Source of the DNA: Streptomyces sp. NBC_00224 | GTDB lineage: Bacteria > Actinomycetota > Actinomycetes > Streptomycetales > Streptomycetaceae | Direction of reading: 5' to 3' | Assembly (NCBI RefSeq): GCF_041435195.1 | Contig: NZ_CP108106.1 | Span: 8,073,001 to 8,137,000, forward strand | DNA length: 64,000 bases | Part shown: positions 51,161-60,224 of the stretch, one piece after another | How positions within the stretch are numbered: position 1 is the stretch's first letter | How the letters are laid out: every line of letters starts with the position of its first letter | Position numbers and translations under genes: made by a program | The notes under the pieces: generated by a model | Told to the model about the DNA's origin: nothing | Seen by the model: only the letters and a program-made list of their open reading frames with translations | Database searches by the model: none

Positions 51161-52261
51161 GTGACCACGCACAAGAGTGTTGATGTGAGTGTTGACGCGA
51201 TGATCGAGGACCTCAGGACACTCGTCGAAGTCGAGTCTCCCTCGCGCGATGTCGATGCCTTGACGGCGTCGGCCAAAACCGTCGCCGGAGTCATCGAGAG
51301 CCGCCTCGGCGGGAAGGCCGTCCTCGTCGAGAGCGCGGCCGGGCCGCACGTCCACTGGTCGGGCGGTGGCGATCCCCGCGTACTGATCCTCGGTCACCAT
51401 GACACGGTGTTCCCCCTAGGCACGCTTGCCCGCCGCCCGTTCCGGGTCGAGGACGGGCAAGTGACCGGCCCGGGTGTGTTCGACATGCTGGGCGGTTTGG
51501 TGCAGGCCATTCATGGGCTGGCGGCGCTCGACGACCTGTCCGGCGTCGAGATCCTGGTGACCGCCGACGAGGAGGTCGGCTCCCGTTCCTCTCGGGCCCT
51601 CATCGAAGAACGAGCCCTGGCCTGCGGCGCCGTACTCGTCTTCGAGGGCGCCGCTGACGGCGGAGGTCTGAAGACCGGCCGCAAGGGCTGCGGCACGTTC
51701 CGGGTCTCGATCGCGGGCCGGGCGTCGCACGCCGGACTCGAACCCGAGGCCGGGGTCAACGCCCTGGTCGAAGCGGCACACCAAGTGCTGCACATCGCGG
51801 CGCTCGGTCGCCCCGAGATCGGCACGACCGTCACCCCGACCGTCGCGTCCGCGGGAACCCTGGACAACGTCGTTCCCGCCGAGGCGACCGTCGTCGTCGA
51901 CGTCCGGGTCGAGTCGGCCGAAGAGAAGGAACGTATCGAATCGGCGTTCGCGGCTCTGGCTCCGCACCTCGACGAGGCGGAGATCGCGGTTGAGGGGGGC
52001 GTCGGCCGGCCCCCGATGCCCGAGTCGGCATCGGCCGAACTCTTCGCGGTGGCGAAGACGTTGCATCCGGAGATCGAGGGTGTGGCGGTGGGCGGTGGCA
52101 GCGACGGCAACTTCACGGCCGCACTGGGGGTGCCGACGCTTGACGGCCTGGGGGCGGTCGGGGGCGGGGCCCATGCCGACCACGAGTATGTGGTGGTCGA
52201 GGCGATGGCCGAGCGGGCGAACCTTGTCACGGGGCTGGTGAAGGCGATTCGGAGCGCCTAG
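51161..52261 (+). CDS. M20-family metallopeptidase (glutamate-carboxypeptidase-like)
   Basis: A 366-aa dizinc hydrolase. Metal ligands are seen in LGHHDTVFP (~82), GVFDMLGG (~110), TADEEVGS (~140, with the catalytic Glu) and the C-terminal AHADHEYV. The lid domain carries GRASHAGLEPEAGVNA. It has no signal peptide, so it acts in the cytoplasm on peptides or acylated amino acids. GTG 51161 appears leaderless. The start was placed beside the upstream kinase remnant. Confidence 0.9.
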   Translation: MTTHKSVDVSVDAMIEDLRTLVEVESPSRDVDALTASAKTVAGVIESRLGGKAVLVESAAGPHVHWSGGGDPRVLILGHHDTVFPLGTLARRPFRVEDGQVTGPGVFDMLGGLVQAIHGLAALDDLSGVEILVTADEEVGSRSSRALIEERALACGAVLVFEGAADGGGLKTGRKGCGTFRVSIAGRASHAGLEPEAGVNALVEAAHQVLHIAALGRPEIGTTVTPTVASAGTLDNVVPAEATVVVDVRVESAEEKERIESAFAALAPHLDEAEIAVEGGVGRPPMPESASAELFAVAKTLHPEIEGVAVGGGSDGNFTAALGVPTLDGLGAVGGGAHADHEYVVVEAMAERANLVTGLVKAIRSA

Positions 52262-52380
52262 CGGGAGGGCGACGCAGCCTGGGCGAGGGAGGTCGGAGGT
52301 AAAGGGAAGGTCAACGTCCACTTATGATGTGGGCGACCTTGTCTTACTTGTCTGATTTCTTGAGAAACCGGGGGAACAAC

Positions 52381-53418
52381 ATGAAGTTGACCCGCATGTC
52401 GACTCTTGTCGTATCCGCTGCCATCGCGCCGGCCGTTCTGCTCGCCTCTCCGGCGTTCGCCGCCGGCACCGCCAAGGCTCATGTCGTCTCGGGGCCGGGT
52501 GCGGGTGCGAAGGCCTCTGCTCGGACTCCTGAACAGCAGGAGAAGGACGACCGGTTCGAGATCCTCCGGCTGATGGGGGCCAAGGACGCGGGCCCCGGCC
52601 TCAAGGCGGCCGGGAGCAAGGCGCTCGACGGAGGGGCGGCGGCGATGCGCCACTTCCTTGAGGTCGACCAGTTCACCGCGCGCGACGCGGACAACGAGGT
52701 GCTGATCTCGAAGATCATCAACAAGGGCGGCCCCGGGGTACGGGAATGGGGCAAGAAGGCGCTTGAGGGCACTCCTCAGGACCGCGTGAGGTTCCTTGAG
52801 GAGGGCCAGTTCATCGCCCGCTTCGACGATGACCGAGTGCGTACCGCGCAGATCTTCAGCGCGGGCGGACCGTCGGTCCGGGAGGCCGCGCGCAAGGCAC
52901 TGCGTGAGGACACCCCCGAGGCGATCAAGCGGTTCCTCGAAGTGGACCAGTTCGAGGCCCGCGCCATCGACAACCGCGTCCTGGTCAGCAAAATCATCAA
53001 CGACGGCGGCCCGGCGGTGAAGGCGGCCGGGAAGAAGGCGCTCAGGGGTACGCCCGAGGACGTCCAGGCCTTCCTCGACAAGGGGCAGTTCGAGGCGCGC
53101 AAGAAGGACGAGGCCGACGCCGCCGCGGGGAAGAGCAAGCCGACTCCGAAGCCGAAGCCGAAGCCGGAAACGGGCAGGACCGGCGACGACAAGGGCGGCA
53201 AGCCGGCCCCGGGCGACGAGAAGAAGACGGGCGGCGCCGAGCCCGCCGCGGCGAAGCCGTCGCAGCACAAGACCACGGCCGACGACGGCAGCACCGCCCT
53301 CGCCTCCACCGGCGCCGGTTCCGTACTGCCGTGGGCGGCGGGCGGCACCGCTCTCGCACTCGTCGGAGGGGCGGGCCTGCTCATCACGGCCCGGCGTCGC
53401 CGGTCGGCCGAGGGATAG
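52381..53418 (+). CDS. Sortase-anchored ALF-repeat surface protein
   Basis: A 345-aa secreted protein. Signal peptide 1-27 (TLVVSAAIAPAVLLASPAFA). Four ALF-type repeats follow at ~55-245, each with a Phe-Leu near the centre (AAMRHFLEVDQFTARDAD, DRVRFLEEGQFIARFDD and two more). Then comes a Lys/Pro-rich cell-wall spacer (KPTPKPKPKPE). The C-terminus has LASTG at ~311, a hydrophobic helix and an ARRRRS tail, the LAxTG signal used by class E sortases of Streptomyces. ATG 52381 follows GGGGGAAC. The protein should be covalently attached to peptidoglycan; its partner is unknown. Confidence 0.88.
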   Translation: MKLTRMSTLVVSAAIAPAVLLASPAFAAGTAKAHVVSGPGAGAKASARTPEQQEKDDRFEILRLMGAKDAGPGLKAAGSKALDGGAAAMRHFLEVDQFTARDADNEVLISKIINKGGPGVREWGKKALEGTPQDRVRFLEEGQFIARFDDDRVRTAQIFSAGGPSVREAARKALREDTPEAIKRFLEVDQFEARAIDNRVLVSKIINDGGPAVKAAGKKALRGTPEDVQAFLDKGQFEARKKDEADAAAGKSKPTPKPKPKPETGRTGDDKGGKPAPGDEKKTGGAEPAAAKPSQHKTTADDGSTALASTGAGSVLPWAAGGTALALVGGAGLLITARRRRSAEG

Positions 53419-53756
53419 CGGCACCCGGTATTCGCGCGGCCCCATGCCACGCCAACAGGCTTGGGCATGGGGCCGAATGGCGTTGCACCGGCCTGTGACC
53501 AGCCACTAAGGTCCATGAGATGACTGCCGGGTCGGCCTTGGGCCATGCACGAGTGGGGTTCCCGGCCTCGGCGTGAGCACGAGGCGGCCAAGAGGCCCGC
53601 CTTTCTCCGCGTCTTCCTGTCCGGTGCCCGCGCACGGCGCCGTATCCCAGCGGATCCCGAGGATTCGCAGACTCGGAAACGCCCCGGAGAACCTCACTGA
53701 TGTCGCACGACCAGTACCACCCGCACTCCTCACCGCGAGGGACAGGAGCTTCATCC
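53419..53756. other. Gene-free region with a terminator
   Basis: About 338 bp between the surface-protein stop and the kinase start. It contains the hairpin at 53437-53475 and presumably the kinase promoter. No gene is supported in it. Confidence 0.5.
53437..53475 (+). terminator. Terminator after the surface-protein gene
   Basis: CGGCCCCATGCC pairs perfectly with GGCATGGGGCCG (53464-53475) around a 15-base loop, 19 bp past the stop codon. Confidence 0.75.
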
Positions 53757-54644
53757 GTGGACAGCATGGAGATCGATGCGGGGTTGGTGCGATCCCTCCT
53801 GCACGCGCAGCATCCGGACCTTGCCGGGCTCAGCCTGCGTCCGGTGGAGGGCGGCTGGGACAACCAACTGTGGCGGCTCGGCGACGAGTTGGCCGTACGG
53901 ATGCCGCGCACGGCACGCGCGCCGGGACTCCTCCGCAAGGAGTATGAGTGGCTGCCCCTGCTGGCTCCGGGCCTTCCGCTCCCGGTTCCGACCCCGTTGC
54001 GGCTCGGTGAGCCGTCGGCCCTGTTCCCGGCGGTCTGGACCGTTGCGAGATGGGTTCCCGGCGAGCCGGGTGACCGTGCCCCGATCACCGAGGGCCGCCG
54101 TGCGGCCGACACTTTGGCGGGCTTCCTGAAGGCACTCCACAGGAACGCGCCCGCCGGGGCGCCGACCAACCCGATGCGCGCCGTTCCGCTCACCTCGCTC
54201 ACGCACCCTTTCGAGGAGCAGTTCCAAGCCGTCGCCTCCCGCGTTCCCGTCGAGATCCGGGATGTGTGGGAGGAGGTGGTATCGGCTCCCGACCGGGAGG
54301 GCCCGCCGGTATGGGTCCACGGGGACCTTCATCCTGCGAACGTCGCCGTCTCGGACGGGACGCTCGCAGGCGTGTTCGACTTCGGCGAGCTCTGCGCCGG
54401 TGACCCGGCGACGGATCTCGCAGCCGCGTGGCTGCTTCTTCCGTCGGGCTCGGCTGCGCGGTTCTTCGAGACGTACGCCGATGCGGACGAGGCGATGATC
54501 CGGCGGGCGCGCGGCTGGGCTGTGCTGCGAGGCCTCTCCCTCGTAGGTATCGGGCAGGCTTGGGAGCGGGGACTGCCCGGCGGAAAGCAGACATGGGGAC
54601 CGGCAGGCCGAGCGGCGCTGGATCGGGTTCTGGCCTCCAGCTGA
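53757..54644 (+). CDS. Aminoglycoside phosphotransferase-family kinase
   Basis: A 295-aa kinase-like protein. The nucleotide-binding start reads LRPVEGGWDNQLWRLGDELAVRMPR (~22-47), with the Lys position as Arg. The Brenner motif is VWVHGDLHPANVAV (~185) and the metal Asp is in GVFDFGELCAGDPATDLA (~205). The layout fits macrolide/aminoglycoside phosphotransferases. GTG 53757 follows AGGAG by eight bases; a longer frame begins at 53700. An antibiotic target is possible but not shown. Confidence 0.85.
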   Translation: MDSMEIDAGLVRSLLHAQHPDLAGLSLRPVEGGWDNQLWRLGDELAVRMPRTARAPGLLRKEYEWLPLLAPGLPLPVPTPLRLGEPSALFPAVWTVARWVPGEPGDRAPITEGRRAADTLAGFLKALHRNAPAGAPTNPMRAVPLTSLTHPFEEQFQAVASRVPVEIRDVWEEVVSAPDREGPPVWVHGDLHPANVAVSDGTLAGVFDFGELCAGDPATDLAAAWLLLPSGSAARFFETYADADEAMIRRARGWAVLRGLSLVGIGQAWERGLPGGKQTWGPAGRAALDRVLASS

Positions 54645-54719
54645 GAGGTCGCCCCCGCGCGGAGGTATGCGGCCTCACTGAAAGCCCGTTGAGATGCGGC
54701 CGTACGTCGGGGAGACTCC

Positions 54720-55274
54720 GTGGCCATGGAGTTCTTCTGCTACCACCGCGATCGGCCCGATTCCGTCAAACTGCGCGAGGACCTGCTGGAAGCCCACTGG
54801 TCCTACATGGACGGGTACGCGAAGGAGCTGATCGCCCGCGGCCCGACCTTCGGCGACGACGGTGAGACGCCCAGCGGAAGCGTACACATCGTCGGCCTGC
54901 CGGATCCGGCCGCGGCCCGCGCGTTCGCCTTCGACGAGCCCAACTACCAGGCAGGAGCGTACCGGGACGTACTGGTACGACGGTGGCGCAACCTGCTGGG
55001 GCGCACCATGTGGGACTTCCCCGGCGGCCGCGACGGTGGCAACCGCTACCTGGTGCTCGGCCTCGGCTCGGGGGAGCCCGCCGACCTCGTCGTGCCGCCG
55101 GACCGGGACGACCTGATCGCGTACGGGCCGCTGCTGTCCGACGACGCGGCCACCTGGGTGGGTACGGCGGCGCTGGTCCGGGCCCCGGACCCGGACACGG
55201 CACGCGCCGTACTCACCCCGGAACGGTATGCCGACATCGAGGTCCACGACTGGCAGTTCGGCGGGCGGCGGTAG
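54720..55274 (+). CDS. YciI-like tandem alpha/beta-barrel protein
   Basis: A 184-aa soluble protein with two ferredoxin-like (dimeric alpha/beta barrel) halves. The first half shows LLEAHWSYMDGYAKELIARGP then PAAARAFAFDEPNYQAGAYR; the second contains LIAYGPLLSDD and ADIEVHDWQFGG. This is the YciI/EthD-like pattern, in which a His-Asp pair can act on small organic substrates. GTG 54720 follows GGGGAG; the ATG two codons on is equally possible. Function unknown. Confidence 0.75.
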   Translation: MAMEFFCYHRDRPDSVKLREDLLEAHWSYMDGYAKELIARGPTFGDDGETPSGSVHIVGLPDPAAARAFAFDEPNYQAGAYRDVLVRRWRNLLGRTMWDFPGGRDGGNRYLVLGLGSGEPADLVVPPDRDDLIAYGPLLSDDAATWVGTAALVRAPDPDTARAVLTPERYADIEVHDWQFGGRR

Positions 55275-55431
55275 CGAGGCACGGGCGCGGACGCGGTACG
55301 CCGACAGGGGTTGGCGGGTGGCGCAAGGTGGGGACCTGGGCCACGGCTGCCGACGGGGCCCGGCGGATGTGCACCGAGTGCGCACGGCGTTCGCGCCCGT
55401 GGTGATGGCTCGGCGGCATCACCGCTCGGCC

Positions 55432-55995
55432 TCATATCCCCCTGGCGCCGTCGATCCGCTCGCGGAGCAGGTCGGCGTGCCCGTTGTGGCGCGCGTATTC
55501 CTCGATCATGTGGATGAGCACCCACCGCAGCGACACCGTCCCGCGCCACGCGTCGTCCTCACCCTCGACGTCGAGGTGCGGAGCCTGTCGTGCGAAGTCG
55601 TCGGCGTACGCGACCTCGTCCCGCCAGGTCTGCCACGCCTCCGCGATCGCCTCCGGGCTTTCGGACACGGCGTCGTCGAAGTCACCGTCGGGGTTCTCGG
55701 CGGAGGAGAAGAGGAGTGGAACATCCTGCCCGGCCAGCACCTGGCGGAACCAGCGGCGCTCCACATCCGCGAGGTGCCGGACCAGGCCGAGCAGGGAGAG
55801 CGTGGACGGTTCGACGGCCCGCGACGACAACTCCGCCTCAAGGCCCGCACACTTCAGCTCCAGGGTCGCGCGCTGATCCCCCAGGAAGCCGAGGAGCATG
55901 CGCCGCTCATCACCGGTCGCAGGTCCGTTGAACCGACGCTCAGGTCCGTCTCCGTCCGCGGCAAACAGCTCGGCTCTTCTGGTTGAGGTAGTCAT
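55432..55995 (-). CDS. DinB/DUF664-family protein
   Basis: A 187-aa four-helix-bundle protein of the DinB/YfiT group, related to mycothiol-dependent transferases. The metal-binding histidines are visible: LLGLVRHLADVERRWF (~70) and the final IHMIEEYARHNGHADLLRE (~160). This supports a thiol-dependent transferase or detoxifying role. The start is uncertain: ATG 55995 is used and ATG 56007 is an alternative. It diverges from the MerR gene. Confidence 0.85.
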   Translation of the reverse strand: MTTSTRRAELFAADGDGPERRFNGPATGDERRMLLGFLGDQRATLELKCAGLEAELSSRAVEPSTLSLLGLVRHLADVERRWFRQVLAGQDVPLLFSSAENPDGDFDDAVSESPEAIAEAWQTWRDEVAYADDFARQAPHLDVEGEDDAWRGTVSLRWVLIHMIEEYARHNGHADLLRERIDGARGI

Positions 55996-56129
55996 GCTCG
56001 CAATCATCACCCCTGGGCGTGGAGCGGCGGTTGCCGCCCCCACCGACCTCTGGGACGGCCGGTGTTCCTCCCTCACCACCATGGTCTGTTGACCCTCACA
56101 CCGTGTCAGGCGCTGAACTCGGAGACATC

Positions 56130-56966
56130 ATGTTCACCATCGGAGACTTCGCCCGGCACGGTCGTGTCTCGGTCCGGATGCTGCGTCACTACGACGCGAC
56201 CGGCCTGCTGCGGCCCGCCCATGTCGACCCTGCCAGCGGCTATCGCTACTACACGGCCGCCCAACTGGCGCGCCTCAACCGTGTCATCGCGCTCAAGGAC
56301 CTCGGGTTCACCCTTCAGCAGGTCCAGGAGATCCTGGACGGGAAGGTCACCACCGAGGAGCTGCGCGGCATGCTGCGGCTGCGGCAGGCCGAGTTGGAGG
56401 CCGCGATGGCCGCTGCGGCGGCGCGGTTGGTGCAGGTCGAGGCGAGGCTCCGGTCGATCGAGAGCGAGGGGCACATGCCCACGAACGACGTTGTCATCAA
56501 GACCGTCCCCGCGGTCCGGGTGGCGGAGCTGACCGCGACCGCCGCGAGCTTCGAGCCGCAGGACATCAGCTCGGTCATCGGGCCGCTCTACGACGAGCTG
56601 TTCCGGCGCCTGGGCGAGGCGGGCGTCACGCCGACGGGGCCGGGTGTCGCCTATTACGAGGACGCCGCGGAGGGCGACGGCAGGATCATCGTCCACGCCG
56701 GCGTCCAGGTCGCGGCGCCGCTCCAGGACGGCGCCTTCAGGGTGCTCGACCTGCCGCCCGTCGACCGGGCGGCGACGATCGTGCACCGCGGCTCGATGGA
56801 CGCGGTGCTGCCCACGGCGCAGACCCTGGCCCATTGGATCGACGGCAACGGCTACCGCTCGGCCGGCTACCCCAGGGAGATCAACCTGGAGTGCCCGGAC
56901 AACCGCGACGAGTGGGTGACCGAACTGCAGACGCCGGTCGACAGGCCCCTGGCGCCGAAGGAATGA
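56130..56966 (+). CDS. MerR-family regulator with a GyrI-like effector domain
   Basis: A 278-aa regulator. The N-terminal winged helix reads FTIGDFARHGRVSVRMLRHY, followed by GYRYYTAAQLARLNRVIAL and a coiled-coil linker (~80-118). The C-terminal ~150 residues resemble the BmrR/GyrI ligand-binding fold (VPAVRVAELTATAASFE and later YPREINLECPDNRDEWVTEL). Such proteins sense hydrophobic cations or drugs and activate by DNA distortion. ATG 56130 follows GGAG by five bases. Confidence 0.92.
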   Translation: MFTIGDFARHGRVSVRMLRHYDATGLLRPAHVDPASGYRYYTAAQLARLNRVIALKDLGFTLQQVQEILDGKVTTEELRGMLRLRQAELEAAMAAAAARLVQVEARLRSIESEGHMPTNDVVIKTVPAVRVAELTATAASFEPQDISSVIGPLYDELFRRLGEAGVTPTGPGVAYYEDAAEGDGRIIVHAGVQVAAPLQDGAFRVLDLPPVDRAATIVHRGSMDAVLPTAQTLAHWIDGNGYRSAGYPREINLECPDNRDEWVTELQTPVDRPLAPKE

Positions 56967-56983
56967 TCGCTTTTCCAGTGACA

Positions 56984-57012
56984 GAGGGCCGTGCCGAAGG
57001 GGCGCGGCCCTC
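56984..57012. terminator. Bidirectional terminator between MerR and TetR genes
   Basis: GAGGGCCGTGCC pairs with GGCGCGGCCCTC (one G-U pair) around a 5-base loop. It lies between the convergent stops at 56966 and 57027. Confidence 0.85.
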
Positions 57013-57026
57013 GCCCGAGTTCTCCG

Positions 57027-57674
57027 TCAAGGGGCGGGGCGGTAGCGGGCGAGGAACATGTCCACGCCGCCGGTGATCAGCCGTTGGGTGAGGTCGGGGT
57101 CGGGTGCGGCGCCGGCCGAGCCGTACGCGATGTGCGGCATCAGGACCAGGCCGGAGAGCTGGATGGCCGCCAACTCGATGTCGTCGACGGCGAGTTCGCC
57201 GCGCTCGACGAGTGAGGTGAGCGCGGCGCGGACGATGAGGTGGAAGCGTTCGGGGCCCTGCTCCTGCCAGGTGCGGCCCAGGTCGGGCAGTTGCGGCATG
57301 GAGCCCATGACGGCGTTGTGGAGTGCGAGCACCTCGGGGGTGGCGTGGCCGGCCACCCAGGCCTCGCAGATCGCGACGAGGTCGGCGCGTACGTCGGTGG
57401 AGGAGCCGAGGCGTTCCTCGATCAGCCTGGTCGATTCCGCGAGCGCGGCGTCGAGGACGTCGCCGACGATCGCCGTGAAGAGGGCTTCCTTGCTGCCGAA
57501 GTGGTTGTAGACGGTGACCTTCGCGACGCCCGCTTCGGCGGCGATGGTGTCCATACCCACGCTGTAGCCGTCCCGCAGGAACGCCTCGGTTGCTGCCGCC
57601 ACGATCGCCTTGCGTTTGGCCGCGGCCCGGTCGCCCGAGGGGATCCGCTTGGGGGCCCGTTCGCTTGCGCGCAC
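57027..57674 (-). CDS. TetR/AcrR-family regulator
   Basis: A 215-aa repressor. The HTH is clear: IVAAATEAFLRDGYSVGMDT followed by AGVAKVTVYNHFGSKEALF. The C-terminal region is of the AefR-like type. GTG 57674 follows AAGGAG by nine bases. It diverges from the SGNH hydrolase gene, with a 17-bp palindrome and further repeats in the 179-bp gap, so it probably represses itself and the hydrolase. Confidence 0.92.
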   Translation of the reverse strand: MRASERAPKRIPSGDRAAAKRKAIVAAATEAFLRDGYSVGMDTIAAEAGVAKVTVYNHFGSKEALFTAIVGDVLDAALAESTRLIEERLGSSTDVRADLVAICEAWVAGHATPEVLALHNAVMGSMPQLPDLGRTWQEQGPERFHLIVRAALTSLVERGELAVDDIELAAIQLSGLVLMPHIAYGSAGAAPDPDLTQRLITGGVDMFLARYRPAP

Positions 57675-57736
57675 TCTCGCCGTCTCCTTATGTCGCCTCG
57701 CACCGCAGTCTAGACAGTGCTGAACCGGTCCGTTGA

Positions 57737-57790
57737 GTTCAGTTCAACTGAACCGTTGAGTACAGGTGAACTGTACTGTATGGTTCAGTT
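57737..57790. promoter_or_regulatory. Cluster of operator-like repeats in the TetR/SGNH gap
   Basis: GTTCAGTT-C-AACTGAAC (57737-57753) is a perfect 17-bp palindrome. TACAG-N5-CTGTA follows at 57761-57775, with CTGTA again at 57776-57780. GTTCAGTT recurs at 57783-57790. Several repressor dimers could bind here. Confidence 0.65.
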
Positions 57791-57853
57791 AATCGAAGGC
57801 GGGGCTTCCCGCCGCCGCTTCCCCTTCCTTGCCGTGCAGAGGAGTTCGTCACC

Positions 57854-59017
57854 ATGACCACGACTGCTTGGGTCGCAGGCTTCCGTTCCGCCGTGCTCAG
57901 CCCGCACGAGACCATCCAGATCAAGCCGTCCCGTGGCTTCCGCGACCAGACGCTGCGTCAGATCCTGCACCTCGACGGCGGCGGCGAGGCCGTACGGGTC
58001 CAGCTCAGCAACGAGTACGGCAAGGAGCCGCTGGTCATAGCCGCCGCTCGGGTCGCGCTCCGAGCCGAGCGCGGCGACGCTGTCGATGCCGCCGCCGACA
58101 CCGCCCTCCTGCCCGGGACCGACAGGCCGCTGCGCTTCGGCGGTGCGGACGAGGTGACCGTCCCGGTCGGTGAGGTGGTCCAGAGCGACCCCGTGGACCT
58201 GGCGGTGAGCGCCGGCATCGACCTCGTACTGAGTCTGTACCTGCCCGAGGACACCGGGTTGGCGACGTTCGCCCACACCGCGTCGCAGAATGCCTACGCG
58301 GTGTCCGGGGACCATGTCTCGGCGGGTGTGCTGGACGGCGCCGAGGAAGTGGACAGCCGCTTCTACGTCACCGGTGTCGACGTCCTGGCCCCTCGGGGCA
58401 CCGCGATCGCCGTCGCGTTCGGCGACTCCTGGTTCGAGGGTACGGGCACCTCGACGGGCGCCAACCACCGCTTCCCCAACCACCTCAACCGCCGTATCGC
58501 CCGGGGTTGGGTGGTCAACCAGGGCATCGGCGGCAACCGGCTGCTGACCGACGAGGTCGGCCCGCACGGTCTGGCCCGCTTCGACCGCGACGTCCTCGGC
58601 GTGCCCGGCGCCACCCACGTGCTCTTCCACTTCGGCCTCAACGACCTCGGGCTGCCCGGCATGACCGGCGAGCCGCCCGCCACCGCCGAGGACCTGATCG
58701 CGGGCTACACCGCGCTCGCCGCGAAGGCCCGCACCGCGGGGCTGACCACCATCGGCATGACCATGGGCCCGTACGCCGGCACGATCTACCCCGGGGTCGA
58801 CAGCCCCGAAGGCCGGGCGATCCGCCGTCAGGTCAACGACTGGATCCGCACGTCGACCGTCTTCGACGCGGTCGTCGACATCGCCGCCGCGGTCCAGGAC
58901 CCGGACGCACCGGACTTCATCCGCCCCGATCTCGACAGCGGAGACCACCTCCACCTCAACGACGAGGGTGCTCGCAGGATGGCCGACGCGGTCGACCTCG
59001 CCCACCTGGGACTGTGA
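57854..59017 (+). CDS. SGNH/GDSL-family hydrolase
   Basis: A 387-aa esterase-like enzyme. The four SGNH blocks are present: nucleophile in AFGDSWFEGTG (~196), Gly in NQGIGGNRLL, Asn in FHFGLNDLG, and the Asp-His pair in SGDHLHLND (~368). The N-terminal ~180 residues form a beta-rich domain common in Streptomyces GDSL esterases. No signal peptide is seen, which is unusual for this group. ATG 57854 follows AGAGGAG. It is likely induced when the divergent TetR is released. Confidence 0.9.
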   Translation: MTTTAWVAGFRSAVLSPHETIQIKPSRGFRDQTLRQILHLDGGGEAVRVQLSNEYGKEPLVIAAARVALRAERGDAVDAAADTALLPGTDRPLRFGGADEVTVPVGEVVQSDPVDLAVSAGIDLVLSLYLPEDTGLATFAHTASQNAYAVSGDHVSAGVLDGAEEVDSRFYVTGVDVLAPRGTAIAVAFGDSWFEGTGTSTGANHRFPNHLNRRIARGWVVNQGIGGNRLLTDEVGPHGLARFDRDVLGVPGATHVLFHFGLNDLGLPGMTGEPPATAEDLIAGYTALAAKARTAGLTTIGMTMGPYAGTIYPGVDSPEGRAIRRQVNDWIRTSTVFDAVVDIAAAVQDPDAPDFIRPDLDSGDHLHLNDEGARRMADAVDLAHLGL

Positions 59018-59105
59018 CGGCGTACGTTGCCCCGCCCCTCGGGCCGGGGCCTCGGCAGCCTCGGCGCCGGACGAAAACACGGTGTCGCGGGGCCTACGCG
59101 TCCGC

Positions 59106-59111
59106 CACAAT
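59106..59111 (+). promoter_or_regulatory. Possible -10 box of the NADAR gene
   Basis: CACAAT lies six bases before ATG 59118 without a ribosome site between, again suggesting a leaderless start. Confidence 0.35.
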
Positions 59112-59117
59112 GTCGCG

Positions 59118-60224
59118 ATGATCGGCAAAGCGCGCACCCACCGCATGGCGGACGGCATACGAGTACCCGGAACCTGGCGGCACGCGTTCATCCGCAACGG
59201 CGACTACCACCTCACCGACCTGTTCATCTAAGCGGACGGCCTCATCGACTGCTGGGGCCTGGTCACCCTTGAGGAGTTCGAGGAGAAGCTGCGCTGCGGC
59301 TGGGTCGCCACCGAACTCCCGGAAGGCGCCAGGGCGTCCGGCCACGAGTTGGCCTCCTGGAAGTTCAGCGAGCCGTACACCTGGCTCACCCCTGAGCTGT
59401 TGCTCGCCGAGGTGCGCGACACCATCGAGCAGCTCAACGGGCGGCCGGACTCGACGGATCGGTGTCTGGCCGCCGTTGACGCCTTCCTCGCCGACCGCAC
59501 CGAGGAGCGGCGGGCCGCCGCCCGCGCCGCCTACCTCGCCATCCCGGAAACGCAGCGCCACTACGCGCTCGGCGACATGGACCGCAAGGACGGGCCGCTG
59601 CAGGTGCTGGTGCTCGGGCCGGGCGGGCACACGGAGGACTGGCCGGACGACGCGATCACGCAGGAGGAGTACGACGAGGCGGTCGCCTACTTCGAGGACC
59701 GGGCGAAGTGGATCGCCGAACGGCCCTCGCGGGCACCGGCGGACGGACCCGCGACCTGCGTCGCCCCCGCGATCCACCTCTACCAGAGCTATCCGCTGAA
59801 GCCGTCCGACGATCCGGGCACGAAGGCCCTGCGCAACGACTACCCGGCACCTGTCGACGTGGACGGCACCACCTACCTCTCCGTCGCGCACGCGTACTGG
59901 GCCCTCTCGACCGCCGACCCCGACGCCCGCGCCGCGATCACCGAAGCGGACAGCTCGTTCGAGGCGAAGAAGCTCGCCGCCGAGGCCGGCCGGCGCGACG
60001 GCTGGGAGCAGGCCCGTCTGGCTGTGATGACCCGTCTGCTGCGGGCCAAGTACACCCAGCACCCGGCCCTGGCCGAAGTGCTTCTGGCCACCGACGACGC
60101 GACCCTCGTCTACGACGACGTCGACTCCGCCTTCTGGGGCGACAGTTCGGGCCGCGGTCGGAACTGGACCGGCCGCCTCCTGGAACTCATTCGTTCGGAA
60201 CTGCACGCGGAGCGCCGCGGCTGA
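59118..60224 (+). pseudogene. NADAR-domain protein gene interrupted by an in-frame TAA
   Basis: The frame from ATG 59118 reads TWRHAFIRNGDYHLTDLFI, then stops at TAA 59229-59231, and continues in the same frame as ADGLIDCWGLVTLEEFEEKL to 60224. The C-terminal ~140 residues fit the NADAR (YbiA-like) fold: NDYPAPVDVDG, YLSVAHAYWAL, W/R-rich helices, DSAFWGD and GRLLELIRSEL. One base change (TAA for a Tyr codon) would explain the break. Downstream restart (for example at TTG 59349) could still give a partial protein. NADAR proteins process ADP-ribose-type damage or modifications. Confidence 0.75.
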
